A stretch of DNA of 64,000 bases from Loxodes magnus (GCA_946699065.1 CAMPDV010000207.1:248001-312000), one strand, 5' to 3'. Shown: positions 45,985 to 57,566, numbered from the stretch's first letter. Numbers and translations are program-made. Notes: generated by a model not told the origin, from the letters alone.

Positions 45985-47170
45985 GATTAAATATAATTAA
46001 GATTATAAATATAAAATAGCTTCTAAGAAATAACAGAACTTTGAACAAAACATTTAAACAGGAAAATTCTCTAAAAAATAAAAAAGCGAAATAATTACAA
46101 TGAGTGAAAGTGAGAAATATGATTGATATGACGAACATTAACCACTTGGAAATCCAGAATTAAAAAAACTTCCACACAAACTCAAATAGAAATATTATCT
46201 AAGTCATTAAAAGAGTTTATGTTTAAAAATAGATACCTCACTGATAAAGTAGAAAAATTAGAAAAACTAATAACTTCTTTACTTGAGAAACAATATTAAT
46301 AATCATAAGAAATAGAAGACAAACTGGAACAAAGAATTCTTTAAATTTAATAATAAATTCAGGTTACGCCATTTTCGATTTAACAGAATTAATCAGATCC
46401 TATGGAAATAGAAAATGAAGCCTCAAATTAAAATAAACAGTAAACGTTTATTTAAAATAAGTAGTAAATTTAAATTAAATAAGTGTTACAGGAATAATAG
46501 TTTAAAAGAAGAATAAAATGCTACGTATGCAATAAATAACACCAATGAAAATACTGCTACTAATTAAGCGAAATTTAAAGAAAGAATAAATAAGATATTT
46601 TTAGAAAACTATTTAGGATATATCCAACATAAAGCGGAAAAATTTATGGAAAAAAATTCTTTAATTCAAATCTTAATCCTTGGATAAATAATTAGGAACG
46701 CTACATGCAAGATGAAAACTATTCAGAATATTAAAGGATGGTGCGTTAATGAAGTGCTACACGGCCTAACTAAGCCTAGTAGAAATTCAAGACAAACTAA
46801 TAGAGACAAGCTGATAGAATAGGTCGGATGGCTGACTACTAAGGCTTTAACAAAGTTTTTTAACTTTAACTTTAACTTTAATTTAAATTAAAAAATCGAG
46901 GTCAGCTGAAATTGACTGTCGACACTGGTAGTTCGCATTTGAGCAAGTAAAGGTGCCCAGTTAATACTGAACGCCAATACTGTTTAGAAGCTTTCCGCTT
47001 TGAGAGTTAAATAATTCCATTTTAGTCTCGCCCTTTCAAGCCTTACCTGAGGAAAATCAAATATTTATAAGTGGTATTATAGAGAAAAACAGGAATTTGA
47101 ACCTTTATGTTGATTCGATAAAGCCAAAAGGCGAACCTATTTAAATTTAATTAAATCCAATTTAAAATAT
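45985..47170 (+). mobile_element. retroelement with gag and aspartic protease (gag-5)
   Basis: The copy begins with IASKKQQNFEQNIQ, then MSESEKYDWYDEHQPLGNP from ATG 46100. A one-base loss follows after KLPHK. The remainder matches gag-6: coil, DPMEIENEAS, and zinc knuckle CYVCNKQHQWKYC (C-x2-C-x3-H-x4-C). After a TTTAAC tandem run (46858-46885), LKLTVDTGSSHLS at 46905-46945 is an aspartic-protease active-site motif. A frameshift then leads to ALPEENQIFISGIIEKN. No reverse transcriptase follows within the next 300 bases and no LTR was identified. It fits the gag-pro part of an LTR-type retrotransposon. Confidence 0.65.
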
Positions 47171-47500
47171 TATTTTTCAATATTGATATATATTTCTCCT
47201 ATCAATTGAAACAAAATTTGACATTAAACAAAAAATATAAAATAATTGAATGTATAAGATAATAATAAATATTAAAATATATTAATTTTTATAAAAGTAA
47301 TATTGTTTAAAGTATCCTTAAATATTGTTAAATTGTAATATATCATTTTTGCTAAAATTATTTTATTTTAAATTCTAACTTTTTAAAATAATATTCTTTA
47401 ATAATTAATATAAGTCAGAAGTACCAAAAATAAAAAAATAAGTAAATTAAAAAGTTAGTGATTAAGGATTAAATTTGAATATTTAATTAAAGCAAAAATT
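47171..47500. other. AT-rich spacer after the gag-pro fragment
   Basis: A/T-rich sequence with no gene. The expected RT/RNase H of a gag-pro element is not found here. Confidence 0.4.
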
Positions 47501-47519
47501 TTACCTTAATACTTTTTCT

Positions 47520-47705
47520 AAGTAAAATTTAGAATATAACGGAGATATTCTGCTGATAGGTTTCTGCAAGCAAAGCTCTTATGAGAAAAAAGCGTAAAAT
47601 CCTAATAGATTTCAAGTTCTTTCAAGTCAGGATAATTTTTAAGACTCATTATCTTCAAGATCTTAGATCGAAATTTTCCATGCAATTGTATAGTAGCTTA
47701 TATAT
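47520..47705. other. GC-richer patch, possible ORF fragment
   Basis: This patch stands out in composition. On the plus strand a frame reads SASKALMRKKRKILIDFKFF, with loose similarity to the ORF at 53595-53972. On the minus strand another frame (SIQDLEDNESQKLSWLER) is also protein-like. Strand cannot be decided. Confidence 0.25.
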
Positions 47706-47999
47706 TCTATTTAAAATAAAAAACTAATAAAAAATTCACTTTTTAAAGAAACATAAATAATAATTATTTTATTATTAAAAGTTTTAAAAAATAAGCAAAT
47801 AAAGTAAATAAAAATAAAAATTTAAATTCTAAGAAAGAGTGAAATAATTTTATGAGCAACCTGATAAAATAATATTAAAAATATAAAGTATAAATCTTAT
47901 CCAATTTTCGAAAAATAAAAATATTATAATACTTCAACTGTATTATTTATATGAATTTAAATAATGTATATTTGAACAGCAGTAGTTACCAAATACAGA

Positions 48000-49050
48000 G
48001 TAGCTATTTAAAAAGCTACTGCAATACTTCTAAATAAGGATTAGTATCCTTCTCAGCTTCAAAACTCTTTGTAGAACTTTTATTTTGCCCAAAGTTGAAT
48101 ATGGAAGTGATATTACTCCGTGAGCTACTATTTCTGGAATTAAAGGGGAAAAAAACAAGATATCAACATCGTAAAGACTTATCCCAAGATAGGCGTTTAG
48201 ATCTTAAGAATTCTCATTCAATGATTCATGCTTTATTGGCCTAAACTGGCTTCCTTTTACACATAAGGTAACTCAAAAGTTAATGCACTTTTATTAAAAA
48301 GTAATATAATACAGTAAAGAAAATCCTAACTCAGACACAGCTTTTTTATTAGAAAAATGCACTAAATTTAATTTACCATACTAGAAACATATAACAAAAA
48401 ATATATCGATTTGTATAATTTTGAGACATGTTACATGTTTAGAGTAAGATGGATTTTTATAAACTCACAGAATAAAACATAAAGCATAAATTGTTAATGG
48501 AATTCTCTCTAGGAATACACTCATGCCAACAGCAAAAAAAATTATAGACTAAATAGAAAATAATTAAAGTGTATTTCCTGAAATTACTTACACTAAATAT
48601 AATAAACACTATATTAGAGAGACTATTTCTATCTATAAACTGAGGACTTTTTCTTATAATTTTCAATAAGAACTTAGTAATCGCCACATTAACTTTAGAT
48701 ATAGCATTATTTGCTTAAGTGCCTAAGACTTTGAGGAAACTGATCATATTTTTGATTGCTAATACTATGCAGATATTATTGAGGAACTCGAAAGTCATAA
48801 ATCTTTTAAAGAAAAAGAAAAGAAGAAATTAATTCTTTATGACTAAAACTATATAAATAAACATTTTTCAAAGACCCAAATTCCTAAAATAGGCAAATTA
48901 ATCAAAAATTTTCATTCTAATTTACTAAAAAAGCGTATTGAAATTTTTAAACTACAAAAGGAGATTTTAGAAGAGTTTCTAGAAGAAAAAAAATTTAATT
49001 AAGACAATAAATAAAAATATATGATAGAGAAAGAGCAACAAGAAGCTTGA
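48000..49050 (+). pseudogene. 5'-truncated LINE, C-terminal part of ORF2
   Basis: A single frame from about 48050 to TGA 49048-49050 is homologous to the C-terminus of the LINE at 39.2-42.6 kb: FILPKVEYGSDITPW, GLNWLPFTHKV (TGG), ITYTKYNKHYIRETISIYKL, then DFEETDHIFDC. It ends with a charged coil (LLKKRIEIFKLQKEILEEFL, then EEKKFNQDNKQKYM). The RT core and endonuclease are absent, as in typical 5'-truncated insertions. The CxC of the Cys/His motif is lost. It is divergent enough to be a different subfamily. Confidence 0.75.
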
Positions 49051-49054
49051 TTAA

Positions 49055-51000
49055 CATTTACAAATTTTTATCTTTCAACATTCTTGTAATATTTATAGTC
49101 TAAGCTATATTTATTGAAACTATTATATTTTAATTAATTAATAATGTATATTTTTATTTTTAAATAAAGAAATTTAAAAAAATAAAACATAAAAGCTGAA
49201 CCCAAAAAAATTTTTTATGAAAATTACAAAAAATAAATTTAAATTATTTTTTTTATTTAAATTAAAAAAATTAAAGAGAAATTTAATAATTAGATATTCT
49301 AGAGTTCATTAAAAAAAAATTTTAATATTAGGGTAAATAATTATAAAATAATTTTGTATGTAAAGACTAAAAAATAATATAAATTTACATTTGAATTTTA
49401 TAATTAATCAATGTCTTTTAATTAAAATTTAAATAACTTTATAGTTTGCAATCGCTAAATTATAATTAATTTGAAAAGTTTTAAAGTTAATATATTCGGT
49501 TAAAATTAAATTAAAACATATTGAAAAATTAAAAAAAAAACCTAAAAATATATTTTTTAAACATAATTGAAAAGTTAAATTATATTTTTACAATTGAATT
49601 TTTTCTTATAAAATATTAGTTAAATTAAAAATTTTTGTATATTAATTTTTACTTTTTAAAATTTTTCTGCTATAATTTTAGATTTTAATTAGAGATAATA
49701 TATCATTTATGCTTGAGAATCTTAATGTAAATTTTATAATTTATAATTTTAATTTTTTAATTTAGCATTACTTAAGTCTAATAAACCAGATAAAGAATCA
49801 ACATAAAATAATATTTAAGCATCTTATAATATATTTGTATTCTTAAAAATGATTAAATATTTATTTTATTTTCTAATCTTTCAAAAAGTTATAAAATTAT
49901 AATATTTAAAAAAATGAACAAAATATATTTTAAATTAAAAAAAATTTATCTTAAGGTTTTAAATTTTAATTTACATAACACTCTTTTTCAGTTTCAATAA
50001 ACATGATTTTATAAAATAATAAATGAAGTAAAATAAATTCTAAAATTTATCTTAGATAAGATATTTATTATTTATTTTATTCTTTTTATATTATTTCTAT
50101 TCTCATAATTTTTATTTTTTATTCAATAAATTATCTAATAAATGACAAATTTATCTATTTATTATTTTAAATATATTTAATTTTCATTTAGTTTAAAAAT
50201 TAAAAAAAATAATTATTTATTTTTTAAGATTTAAGTTATTTTATATTTCTATTTTTTAATTAATCTCTCAAATACAATTTTTTTTGATTTAAATCTTTTT
50301 AAATTTAAATATAAATTTAAATAATTTAAAAAGGAATAATAAAATTATTTTAAAATTAATCAAAAGGGGGAAATAAATCGACTTATTACTTATTTTCCTG
50401 TCTTTATTATCTTAAATAATAGCTTTATTGTAAAAGCATTTAATTTCTAATAATAGTATACATTTATTCTAATTAAAATATTATTTTTTATTTATAAATA
50501 ATATTTACTTTAATATTATATTTTAATTATTTAGCTTAAAATATTTAAATAGAAAATATATTAAATAAAGTTTATAATTGTATTTTCTCTTATCTAAATA
50601 TTTTCTTTTAATATTTTAATTAAAATTAATTGTTATTGGCAATAATTCCATTTATCGAAATTAAAATATTTAAAATTAAATTAATTTAATTATAATTTTT
50701 TTATAAATTTGCTTATAACTTTCATGATTTAAGTTTTACATAGCTTAAAAATATATTAACTAAATTTTATATACTTAATCATGTTAGTCAGTAAATATGA
50801 TAATTTATTTTTGGTAATTAAATATTTTGATATTATCTTATAATTTAAATAAAATAAGTTTAGATTTCTTTAACCTAAATATATATATTTTATTATGTTT
50901 TAAATATTTATTTTTATTATTAATTTATGTTTATTATCATTTGCAAATATTCTTTTATAATTATCATTATTTTTAAGTTTAAATATTAATATAAGTTTTT
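49055..51000. other. 1.9-kb AT-rich region, no supported gene
   Basis: Extremely A/T-rich throughout, with many long runs and no protein-like frame. It separates the LINE fragment from the 3' end of kelch2-f. Confidence 0.5.
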
Positions 51001-51006
51001 ACTTCA

Positions 51007-51945
51007 TCAAGCTTCAACTTTTCTCCATCCTTTTTTGTTCAAATCATAACTAAATAAATCACTATTCCTATCAAATTGAAAGACAATATTTCTACTTAAA
51101 ACTGGTTGATTAGAATTAATGTTGTCCACTTCAAATTTTTCATTTTATTTAACGATCTTTTTAAAATCAAATAATTGGGTATCAAGATTGTAATATCCAT
51201 TATTATAGATAAGAAATGATTTCATTTTTGATATATATATAGCTGAAGTAGTGGCTATCTTATCTAATTAAACTTCGCTTTTTTATCATATATTCAAAGT
51301 TTCATCATATATCTAAATTGTATTAAATGCTTAAGAGGGATCAAGTTAAAAACCTCCAAACACATGAAGCTAAGAAGCAGTTTAATCACATCCAAATCAG
51401 AAAACATGTATTTCTATAGAATTTATTTACTTAAAGTTATTAGTTCTCAAATCGAAAATTTCACATCCAGAAAAATTTATTTACCGATCGTTTTTATCTT
51501 TTTATCCTGAAATTATAAAAATTAAGCTTTTTTTATCAAAATTCGTTCTATGATATCTCCTGCCTTCGTGCATTTTAAATTTAAGAGTTTTATTATTTAA
51601 ATTATGAATCATAAATTTTCTTTCATCTTTTTTATTACCACCTGAAATAAGCAGAGTTTCATTGTAAATTTATTCGACACATGAGTTCAGCTTATCAATA
51701 ATAATATTTGTATATTCACTTATAAATTTATTTTTATGAACTTAATAAGTAAATTTTCTTGGGTCTTAATTTAAAGTAGAGATAAGTGAGAAACTTCTAG
51801 AATTTTTAAGATTAGAACAGAGTTCATACTTAGTCACTCCTATTCCAAATTTGCTGAATATATGGATTCCATCTTATTTTTGAGATTTTCTTAAAAGTTT
51901 TCTTAGGAATAAAATCTTAATAAGTTAGTTTTCTTACTGAGACAT
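51007..51945 (-). CDS. kelch2-f: intact kelch-like protein, 312 aa
   Basis: ATG 51945-51943 to TGA 51009-51007, immediately followed by a second TGA. It begins MSQQENQLIKILFLRKLLRK; the second codon pair here is CAG TAA where other copies have TAG TAA or TAG CAA, which fixes TAA/TAG as Gln. Blades are marked by LLISGGNKKDERKF, FIISGQ, HVFGGF and LNIWQKSEVQ (Trp = TGA), with the end KKGWRKVEA (Trp = TGG). One further TGA replaces a residue before FGCDQ. The upstream motif is present, so the gene is likely expressed. Confidence 0.85.
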
Positions 51946-51969
51946 TTATTTTTATTAAATATGAAAAAT

Positions 51970-52012
51970 ATTTGGCATTTAAGTAAAATACACGCAGTTA
52001 CACGTATTTAAA
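51970..52012 (-). promoter_or_regulatory. kelch2 upstream motif (copy f, intact gene)
   Basis: The minus strand reads AAATACGTGTAACTGCGTGT then ATTTTACTTAAATGCC, 25-67 bases before ATG 51945. Same core and spacing as kelch2-c and -e. Confidence 0.55.
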
Positions 52013-52019
52013 TAATTTA

Positions 52020-52740
52020 CAATTTAATAACAACATATGGAATAAACATAATTAAATTGTTTAGAATTAATTATCATTTTTCTAATAAATAATTAAATTA
52101 TTAGTTATTAAAATATATTTATTTAGATATTAAAATTATTATTTCACTCCTTTTATTTAAAAACTAGCACATGCTTAAATATTATTTATAAGTGGATTTA
52201 CTTTTAATTATTTAAAATTTATTAATTTATTGACTAGAATTACTTTAGCATTTCATTATTAATATATAATAATATTTTAATCTCATACTCTTGTTTTTTA
52301 TTACATATTAGAACAAAAATAATTAATTTTTTGATGTTATAACTTAATTTTCTTACTTGCTTTATTGAATCTGATTCTTATTTGATTTCAATCTAAAAAT
52401 TTTATCCTTTACAGAAATTTCCAGCTGTCAAATTAATAAAGACTTAAAGGAAAGTAAAATTTAATTATTTTTTCTTTTTATATTTCTATTAGTTTCAGCT
52501 AAATATAATATATACTACAATTTGATTATATTTTTAAAGTTTTAATTTGTTTATTTACATTAATCACTTTTATTTATATTAATATATTTATTTCTAAGCA
52601 TCTTTCAAGATTTGAAAAATTAGATATTTCTATTTAAAATTAAATAATAAAAATTTAGCTATTCTTCCATTTATAATTAAAGCATAGTTTTACATTTTGT
52701 TTAACTTTATTAGAGAAATTTTTAGATAAATAAATAAATT
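52020..52740. other. AT-rich region, no supported gene
   Basis: No protein-like frame was seen. It ends in an AAATAAATAAATTTTATTAT tract that also precedes the gag remnant at 54956. Confidence 0.4.
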
Positions 52741-52746
52741 TTATTA

Positions 52747-52790
52747 TAGAGCGCATAGCACTCTCGTTGGTGCGCAGCTCTTTAAAAAAA
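52747..52790 (-). pseudogene. short gag C-terminal remnant with hairpin potential (1)
   Basis: GAGCGCATAGCACTCTCGTT is followed by GGTGCGCAGCTC. It aligns with 54956-54995 and with the gag-6 region at 56790-56830 (GTAGCAC...GTGC). In gag the complementary strand encodes YQR..HQ.(S/G)AT. GAGC pairs with GCTC and GCAC with GGTGC, so a hairpin is possible. Confidence 0.4.
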
Positions 52791-52798
52791 AATGTTTC

Positions 52799-52935
52799 AT
52801 ACTGACAAGAATGTTTATTACTGATAAACCTTGTCCAATACTGGTATAATTATTCAGTACTGATATAATTATTCAGTACTGATAAAAATGTTCAATACTG
52901 ATATAATTTAAGAATACTCGTAATCTTTAATACTT
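52799..52935 (+). repeat. imperfect 19-21-base tandem repeat
   Basis: Six to eight units start with TACTGA/TACTGG, for example TACTGATATAATTATTCAG. The array lies between the gag remnant and the GC-richer duplicated segment at 52.94-53.2 kb. Confidence 0.7.
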
Positions 52936-53240
52936 GCTGGAGGTCCAAGGACATGGCAGGATTGTGTCTCATTGCATCAACAAAGCAGAGGACGACATGT
53001 ATCAATTATGGGTACTTAAATTCCCCACCTCTGATGAAGCTCGCAATATTATTTCTTTTTCGTTCCAGAATTAAAAATAAATTAAGCCAAGCCAAGCCAG
53101 AGTCGAAGGTCTAAGAATCTTATGTCTCGAGGCCAAACCAAAGCAGAGGAAGACATAAAGTCGATTACGGGTACTTAACTTCCCCAACCTCTGAAGATGA
53201 CCTTGTTGTTCACCTTCGAACAACTATGGCGGTTTTAAAA
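52936..53240 (+). repeat. two diverged copies of a GC-richer segment, about 157-base period
   Basis: AAAGCAGAGGACGACATGTA (52982) and AAAGCAGAGGAAGACATAAA (53140) start matching blocks that share GGGTACTTAAATTCCCC and CCTCTGA. CAGAGG can pair with CCTCTG in each copy. The first copy can be read as HGRIVSHCINKAEDDMYQLW then VLKFPTSDEARNI. The second copy is frameshifted relative to it. It may be a duplicated exon-like fragment or a structured RNA repeat; I cannot decide. Confidence 0.5.
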
Positions 53241-53590
53241 AAAATAGATAATAAAATTATTTTTGCTTTACGCTTTTAATTATAGTTGCAAATATTAACT
53301 TACTAAATTATTTCTATGATAATCTATAAATTACTTTTTATCTTTAAATTATAAAGAAAAGATATCTAAAAAATAAATAGTGCTTTAATAATTGATTATA
53401 ATAGAAAATTCAGCAGTAAGATATATATTATTATAAGTATATTAAGTAATCATTTAGTATAATCAAAGGATGTGAAATGAGAAATTATTAGAATATTAAA
53501 TTTGCTCATAAATCTTTATTTTTAAGTTATATGTTTAAATAAAATTTTTGATATATATTAAATTTGTTCATAATCATTTTTAATATTTTC
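53241..53590. other. AT-rich spacer
   Basis: No gene or repeat recognised. Confidence 0.4.
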
Positions 53591-53594
53591 AACT

Positions 53595-53972
53595 CTAACA
53601 GGCTTAATATAGGAAAAAATTTTGTTATTGCAAATTTATAAATTTTAAGAAAAGCATTTAGAAGTAGCAAGTTTTGCAAAGTGCAAAATATAAAAAAGAA
53701 TGGGGATTAATGAAGTCTTTATCCGATCTTTAGTTCAAGAGGAGACATTCTCAAGATTATATTTGTAAAGACCAACTTTTGAAGCTATAAATTTCTTTTA
53801 AGTTTTAAATATATTTTACCTTTTAATTAACAACTTTATATTTCAAGATTTTTACTATTATTTATATTATAAAAAAGTAAAAGTATTATTTTTAATTTTT
53901 ATATTTAAATAAATTAAATCTTTAAATTAGATTTATTTTGAAGAATGTTTAAGTCTAAATTTAAGAGCATGA
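53595..53972 (+). CDS. unknown ORF, about 90-125 residues
   Basis: The ATG at 53700 gives 90 codons to TGA 53970-53972, and the frame is open upstream to about 53595. The part around 53640-53790 is less A/T-biased and protein-like (KHLEVASFAKCKIQKRMGIN, then EVFIRSLVQEETFSRLYLQR). The C-terminal third is hydrophobic and AT-driven. It has weak resemblance to the patch at 47520-47705. No family was recognised. Confidence 0.35.
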
Positions 53973-53974
53973 TA

Positions 53975-54950
53975 GAATTATTAATTGTATAATTTAAAAG
54001 TTAAACAAAACTTCTTAATTATAATTTTTTTTTATAAGTTCTAGTCTCTTACTAAAAAACTTCCATTATTATAAATTTTTTATTAACATTTTTTGAAATA
54101 ATTAGAATATTAAAATTTAATTTTTTTTAATTTTTAAATTAAAAAGATTTCTCATTTTTAAAGTTGAAGAATCAAAGTTTGATTAGCTCGAAGAAATATT
54201 AGTAGTATATTTAGAATTAACTCTATCAAAAAAGCAATAAAAATTAAATAAGGCAAACTATAAATTATTACTGATTTAAAAATAAAATAATATATAAAAG
54301 TCAAGGTATATTTGAAGTTATTTTAATTTCATTTATTAATTTAAATTTAATTTATAAATACTTTTATCTTTATTTTACAATGTGTATCACAGTTCAAACA
54401 TCTTCAATGCAAAATACATTTTAATATGAAATTTTGTGAAAATTGTTCTAAATTCTTAGGATTTTACTTCTTTCAATTCTAAAATTCTTTGCAACTTTAA
54501 CTAATTGTTAGATAAAAAACAACAATAATTTTCTCTCCTAGATTTTAATAATCTTAATGAATTCTAATATTGATACCTTAATTTTGGCAGCTTTACGCAC
54601 TTATTATTATAATGATATTTCTTATTCATCTATTTTAAATAAATTTTCTATACTATTCTATATTGTATATATCTTTTTGGGAAATATTTTACAAGTTTAA
54701 ACTACATAGATACATATATTTTTTCATTCTAGCAATTAAATACTCGATTATATTTGAAGATCTTTTTCCCTTTTAAAATTTCTTCTTTTCAATCAAAAAT
54801 TTTTTCTATTCGTTTTATAGCTTAATCAGAAAGCTCTAAATATTAAAGCAGAGGCGTGTAAGAATCAGTTTCAAGATTTTAAATAACTAACTTCAATCAA
54901 ATCATTTATTTAAATGATTTTTATAAATAAATAAATAATAAATAAATTTG
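53975..54950. other. AT-rich region, no supported gene
   Basis: About 1 kb of A/T-rich DNA. An AAGCAGAGGCGTGTAAG segment near 54846 faintly recalls the 53-kb repeat. Nothing else was noticed. Confidence 0.35.
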
Positions 54951-54955
54951 ATTAT

Positions 54956-55010
54956 AGAGCGCGTAGCACCTCGTTGGTGCGCAGGTCTTTAATAAATGTT
55001 TCAATACATG
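54956..55010 (-). pseudogene. short gag C-terminal remnant with hairpin potential (2)
   Basis: GAGCGCGTAGCACCTCGTTG then GTGCGCAGGTC. The minus strand reads YWNIYQRPAHQRGAT, matching YSKYQRMVHQWSATPP of gag-6. GCACC and GGTGC can form a stem with a five-base loop. The preceding AAATAAATAAATTTGATTAT tract matches that at 52.73 kb. Confidence 0.45.
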
Positions 55011-55289
55011 TCTATTTCTTCAAGCAAGCCTTCAGGTAAATAATAAATAAAAAATAATTTACAAAATATATTAAAGTAATATAAGAATGTCATATTTAAA
55101 ATATTTGTTATATATCTCTCTCAACCTTCTTCAGAAAGAGAGAAAGTATTTTATTGCTAATATTAAAAATGGTTATTCTTGTTGATAATTAATTTAATAT
55201 TTAACATAAATAATTAAAAAAAAGTTTAAGTTAGAAAAAATTATATAAACTATCTTTAGATATCCTAGCTGTTTTATATCAATTTTTGA

Positions 55290-55680
55290 GTTTTTTCATT
55301 TAAAGAGAAATTTATCATAAATTAAAAGAATTTTAATATAAACATTATAGAGAGAATTTATATGATTTATACATTCTAGTCTAAAATTATACATTTAGAT
55401 ATATAAATAAAGTAATACTGTTAATTTAAAATATCTGGAATAAATAATTTGGATCTTAAATTCTCAAAATATTTTAAGAAAAACATATAAAAATGAAGAT
55501 ATTTTAGAAATAATTAGTTGGATATTAAAAGGTAATCTTTAGAGTTAGAAAATGTTTATGTTATTTCATTCTTACATTCAAATTACTTTTAAGCTCTTAA
55601 AATTAATCTTAATTATATATTTTAAAATAAGATAACTAAAAAATTAAAATTAATTTCTGTCATAATATTAAAAGATTTAA
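55290..55680 (+). repeat. dispersed AT-rich repeat, copy 2
   Basis: It matches 26470-26760 over most of its length, and parts of 34380-34650. It is non-coding. Confidence 0.5.
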
Positions 55681-55797
55681 TTTTACATTTAATTTAAATA
55701 AAATTTATTGTGAATCTAAAAATAAAATTAATCCTAGAAGAAATAAAATAAAAATAACATTATTCATAGTAGAAAGAAAATCCTTATAATTGAAAAG

Positions 55798-56088
55798 ATG
55801 GCGAGAGCTGAGAATGACCTTCGTGACAACACTTTCTGGTTTTATGGCTAGGAACAAGTTCCTTTCCTGTCGCTGAGAAAGTCCCTGGTCAGAGTCATTT
55901 TCTGAAGGGAACACTGTCTTTGAGATTATCCGCTCTTGGTAGGGGCTTGAAGCCTGGCTGCTCATAGCGATGGAGCTCCCTAGCAGCTGTACCTGGAACA
56001 CAACAGGATATCCCCGTTATTCCATAAAAAGAGAGCGTCGGATCGTGCAATCAGAAAGGAGTTTCCGGTCCAAAAACTTTTTAGTTGA
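55798..56088 (+). CDS. GC-rich island with ORFs on both strands
   Basis: A sharply bounded block of near-balanced base composition in A/T-rich DNA. On the plus strand ATG 55798 gives 96 codons to TGA 56086-56088 with three internal TGAs (MARAENDLRDNTFWFYGQEQ at the start; AIRKEFPVQKLF at the end). On the minus strand a frame with no TGA runs through the block from ATG near 56027 (MEQRGYPVVFQVQLLGSS, then SPYQERIISKTVFPSENDSD) and tails into A/T sequence. Either could be real; absence of TGA favours the minus strand and the fit to block boundaries favours the plus strand. Possibly transferred or recently inserted DNA. Confidence 0.4.
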
Positions 56089-56089
56089 A

Positions 56090-56620
56090 ATTAATTAATT
56101 AAAGAAATATCATTATTATTATTTTTATCATTTATTACTAAGAGAATTCACAATCATAGTAAATTATATTTTGTGACTTATGTGCACATTTTTTTGTAAA
56201 TGTTCACTAAGAGGAGATTTTACTCTGTTTAAATTAAATTTACTCACTAATAACCTGTTATTCGCGACTACCTTTGTGATTGAATCAACAAATTATTAGT
56301 CTTTGATTATTGTTATATTCATTTTCACTAAATTTAATATCTCTTTTTCATGGTATTTTATTTTTTAATAATAAAATTAACTATGAATTAAAAGGTAAAA
56401 TATATACACAGTTATAGCTTGTTATCTTAAAAATTATAGTTAAAATGAATACTGAGATTGTATTATCGCTTAAATTATCTTTTAAGTGTTTTATATTACT
56501 CGTTTTTAAATATAATCTTCCATCTCTTAAATAAGAAGAAATATAATATAACAGTTAAAAACATTTATTTTGATTACATTAATCTATAATTCTTATTTGC
56601 AAATTATATTATAATTAAAT
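56090..56620. other. AT-rich spacer
   Basis: No gene recognised. It contains the upstream flank of the interrupted kelch2-g locus. Confidence 0.4.
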
Positions 56621-56624
56621 CTAA

Positions 56625-56682
56625 ACTATTTAAATACATGCAAATTATTTTAATTTATTTAAATACCAATAATTTTCCTTTA
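56625..56682 (+). promoter_or_regulatory. displaced kelch2 upstream motif (copy g)
   Basis: TATTTAAATACATGCAAATT then ATTTTAATTTATTTAAATAC resembles the motif of the other kelch2 genes, but lies about 900 bases from ATG 57571. The gag-6 insertion sits between them. Confidence 0.45.
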
Positions 56683-57566
56683 AAAAAAAGTTAAAAAGCT
56701 TTGTTAAAGCCTTAGTAGTCAGTCATCTGACCTATTCTATCAGCTTGTCTCTATTAGTTTGTCTTGAATTACTACTAGGCTTAGTTAGGCGGTGTAGCAC
56801 TTCATTAGTGCACCATCCTTTAATATTTGGAATAGTTTTGGTCTTGCACGTAGCGTTTTTAATTATCTATCCAAGGATTAAGATTTGAATTAAAGAATTT
56901 TTTTCCATAAATTTTTCCGTTTTATGTTGGATATATCCTAAATAGTTTTCTAAAAATATCTTATTTATTCTTTCTTTAAATTTCGCTTAGTTAGTAGCAG
57001 TATTTTCATTGGTGTTATTTATTGCACACGTAGCATTTTATTCTTCTTTTAAACTATTATTCCTGTAACACTTATTTAATTTAAATTTACTACTTATTTT
57101 AAATAAACTTTTACTGTTTATTTTAATTTGAGGCTTCATTTTCTATTTCCATAGGATCTGATTAATTCTGTTAAAACGAAAATGGCGTAACCTGAATTTA
57201 TTATTAAATTTAAAGAATTCTTTGTTCCAGTTTGTCTTCTATTTCTTATGATTATTAATATTGTTTCTCAAGTAAAGACTTTATTAGTTTTTCTAATTTT
57301 TCTACTTTATCAGTGAGGTATCTATTTTTAAACATAAACTCTTTTAATAACTTAGATAATATTTCTATTTGAGTTTGTGTCGGAAGTTTTTTTAATTCTG
57401 GATTTCCAAGTGGTTAATGTTCGTCATATCAATCATATTTCTCACTTTTATTCATTGTAATTATTTCACTTTTTTATTTTTTAGTGAATTTTCCTGTTTA
57501 AATGTTTTGTTCAAAGTTCTGTTATTTCTTAGAAGCTATTTTATATTTATAATCTTAATTATAAAA
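56683..57566 (-). mobile_element. gag-like element fragment with open gag frame (gag-6)
   Basis: Reading from 57566, the element starts like gag-5 (ASKKQQNFEQNIQTGKFTKK). From ATG 57455-57453 a 250-codon frame is open to the 3' edge: MNKSEKYDWYDEHQPLGNPE, coil (YLTDKVEKLEKLIKSLLEKQ), Gln-rich linker with DPMEIENEAS, zinc knuckle CYVCNKQHQWKYC, and a C-terminal YQRMVHQWSATPP. Three TGA codons are read as Trp. The fragment ends at a TTTTTAACTTT tract, just where the protease part begins in gag-5. It is inserted in the kelch2-g upstream region. Confidence 0.7.

Noticed and set aside
52747-52790. Structured small RNA gene (GAGCGC hairpin)
   Set aside because: It aligns with coding sequence of the gag C-terminus, so a gag relic explains it better.
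56683-57566. Long terminal repeats around the gag fragments
   Set aside because: The two related copies share a 5' start, but no direct repeats bounding either copy were found.
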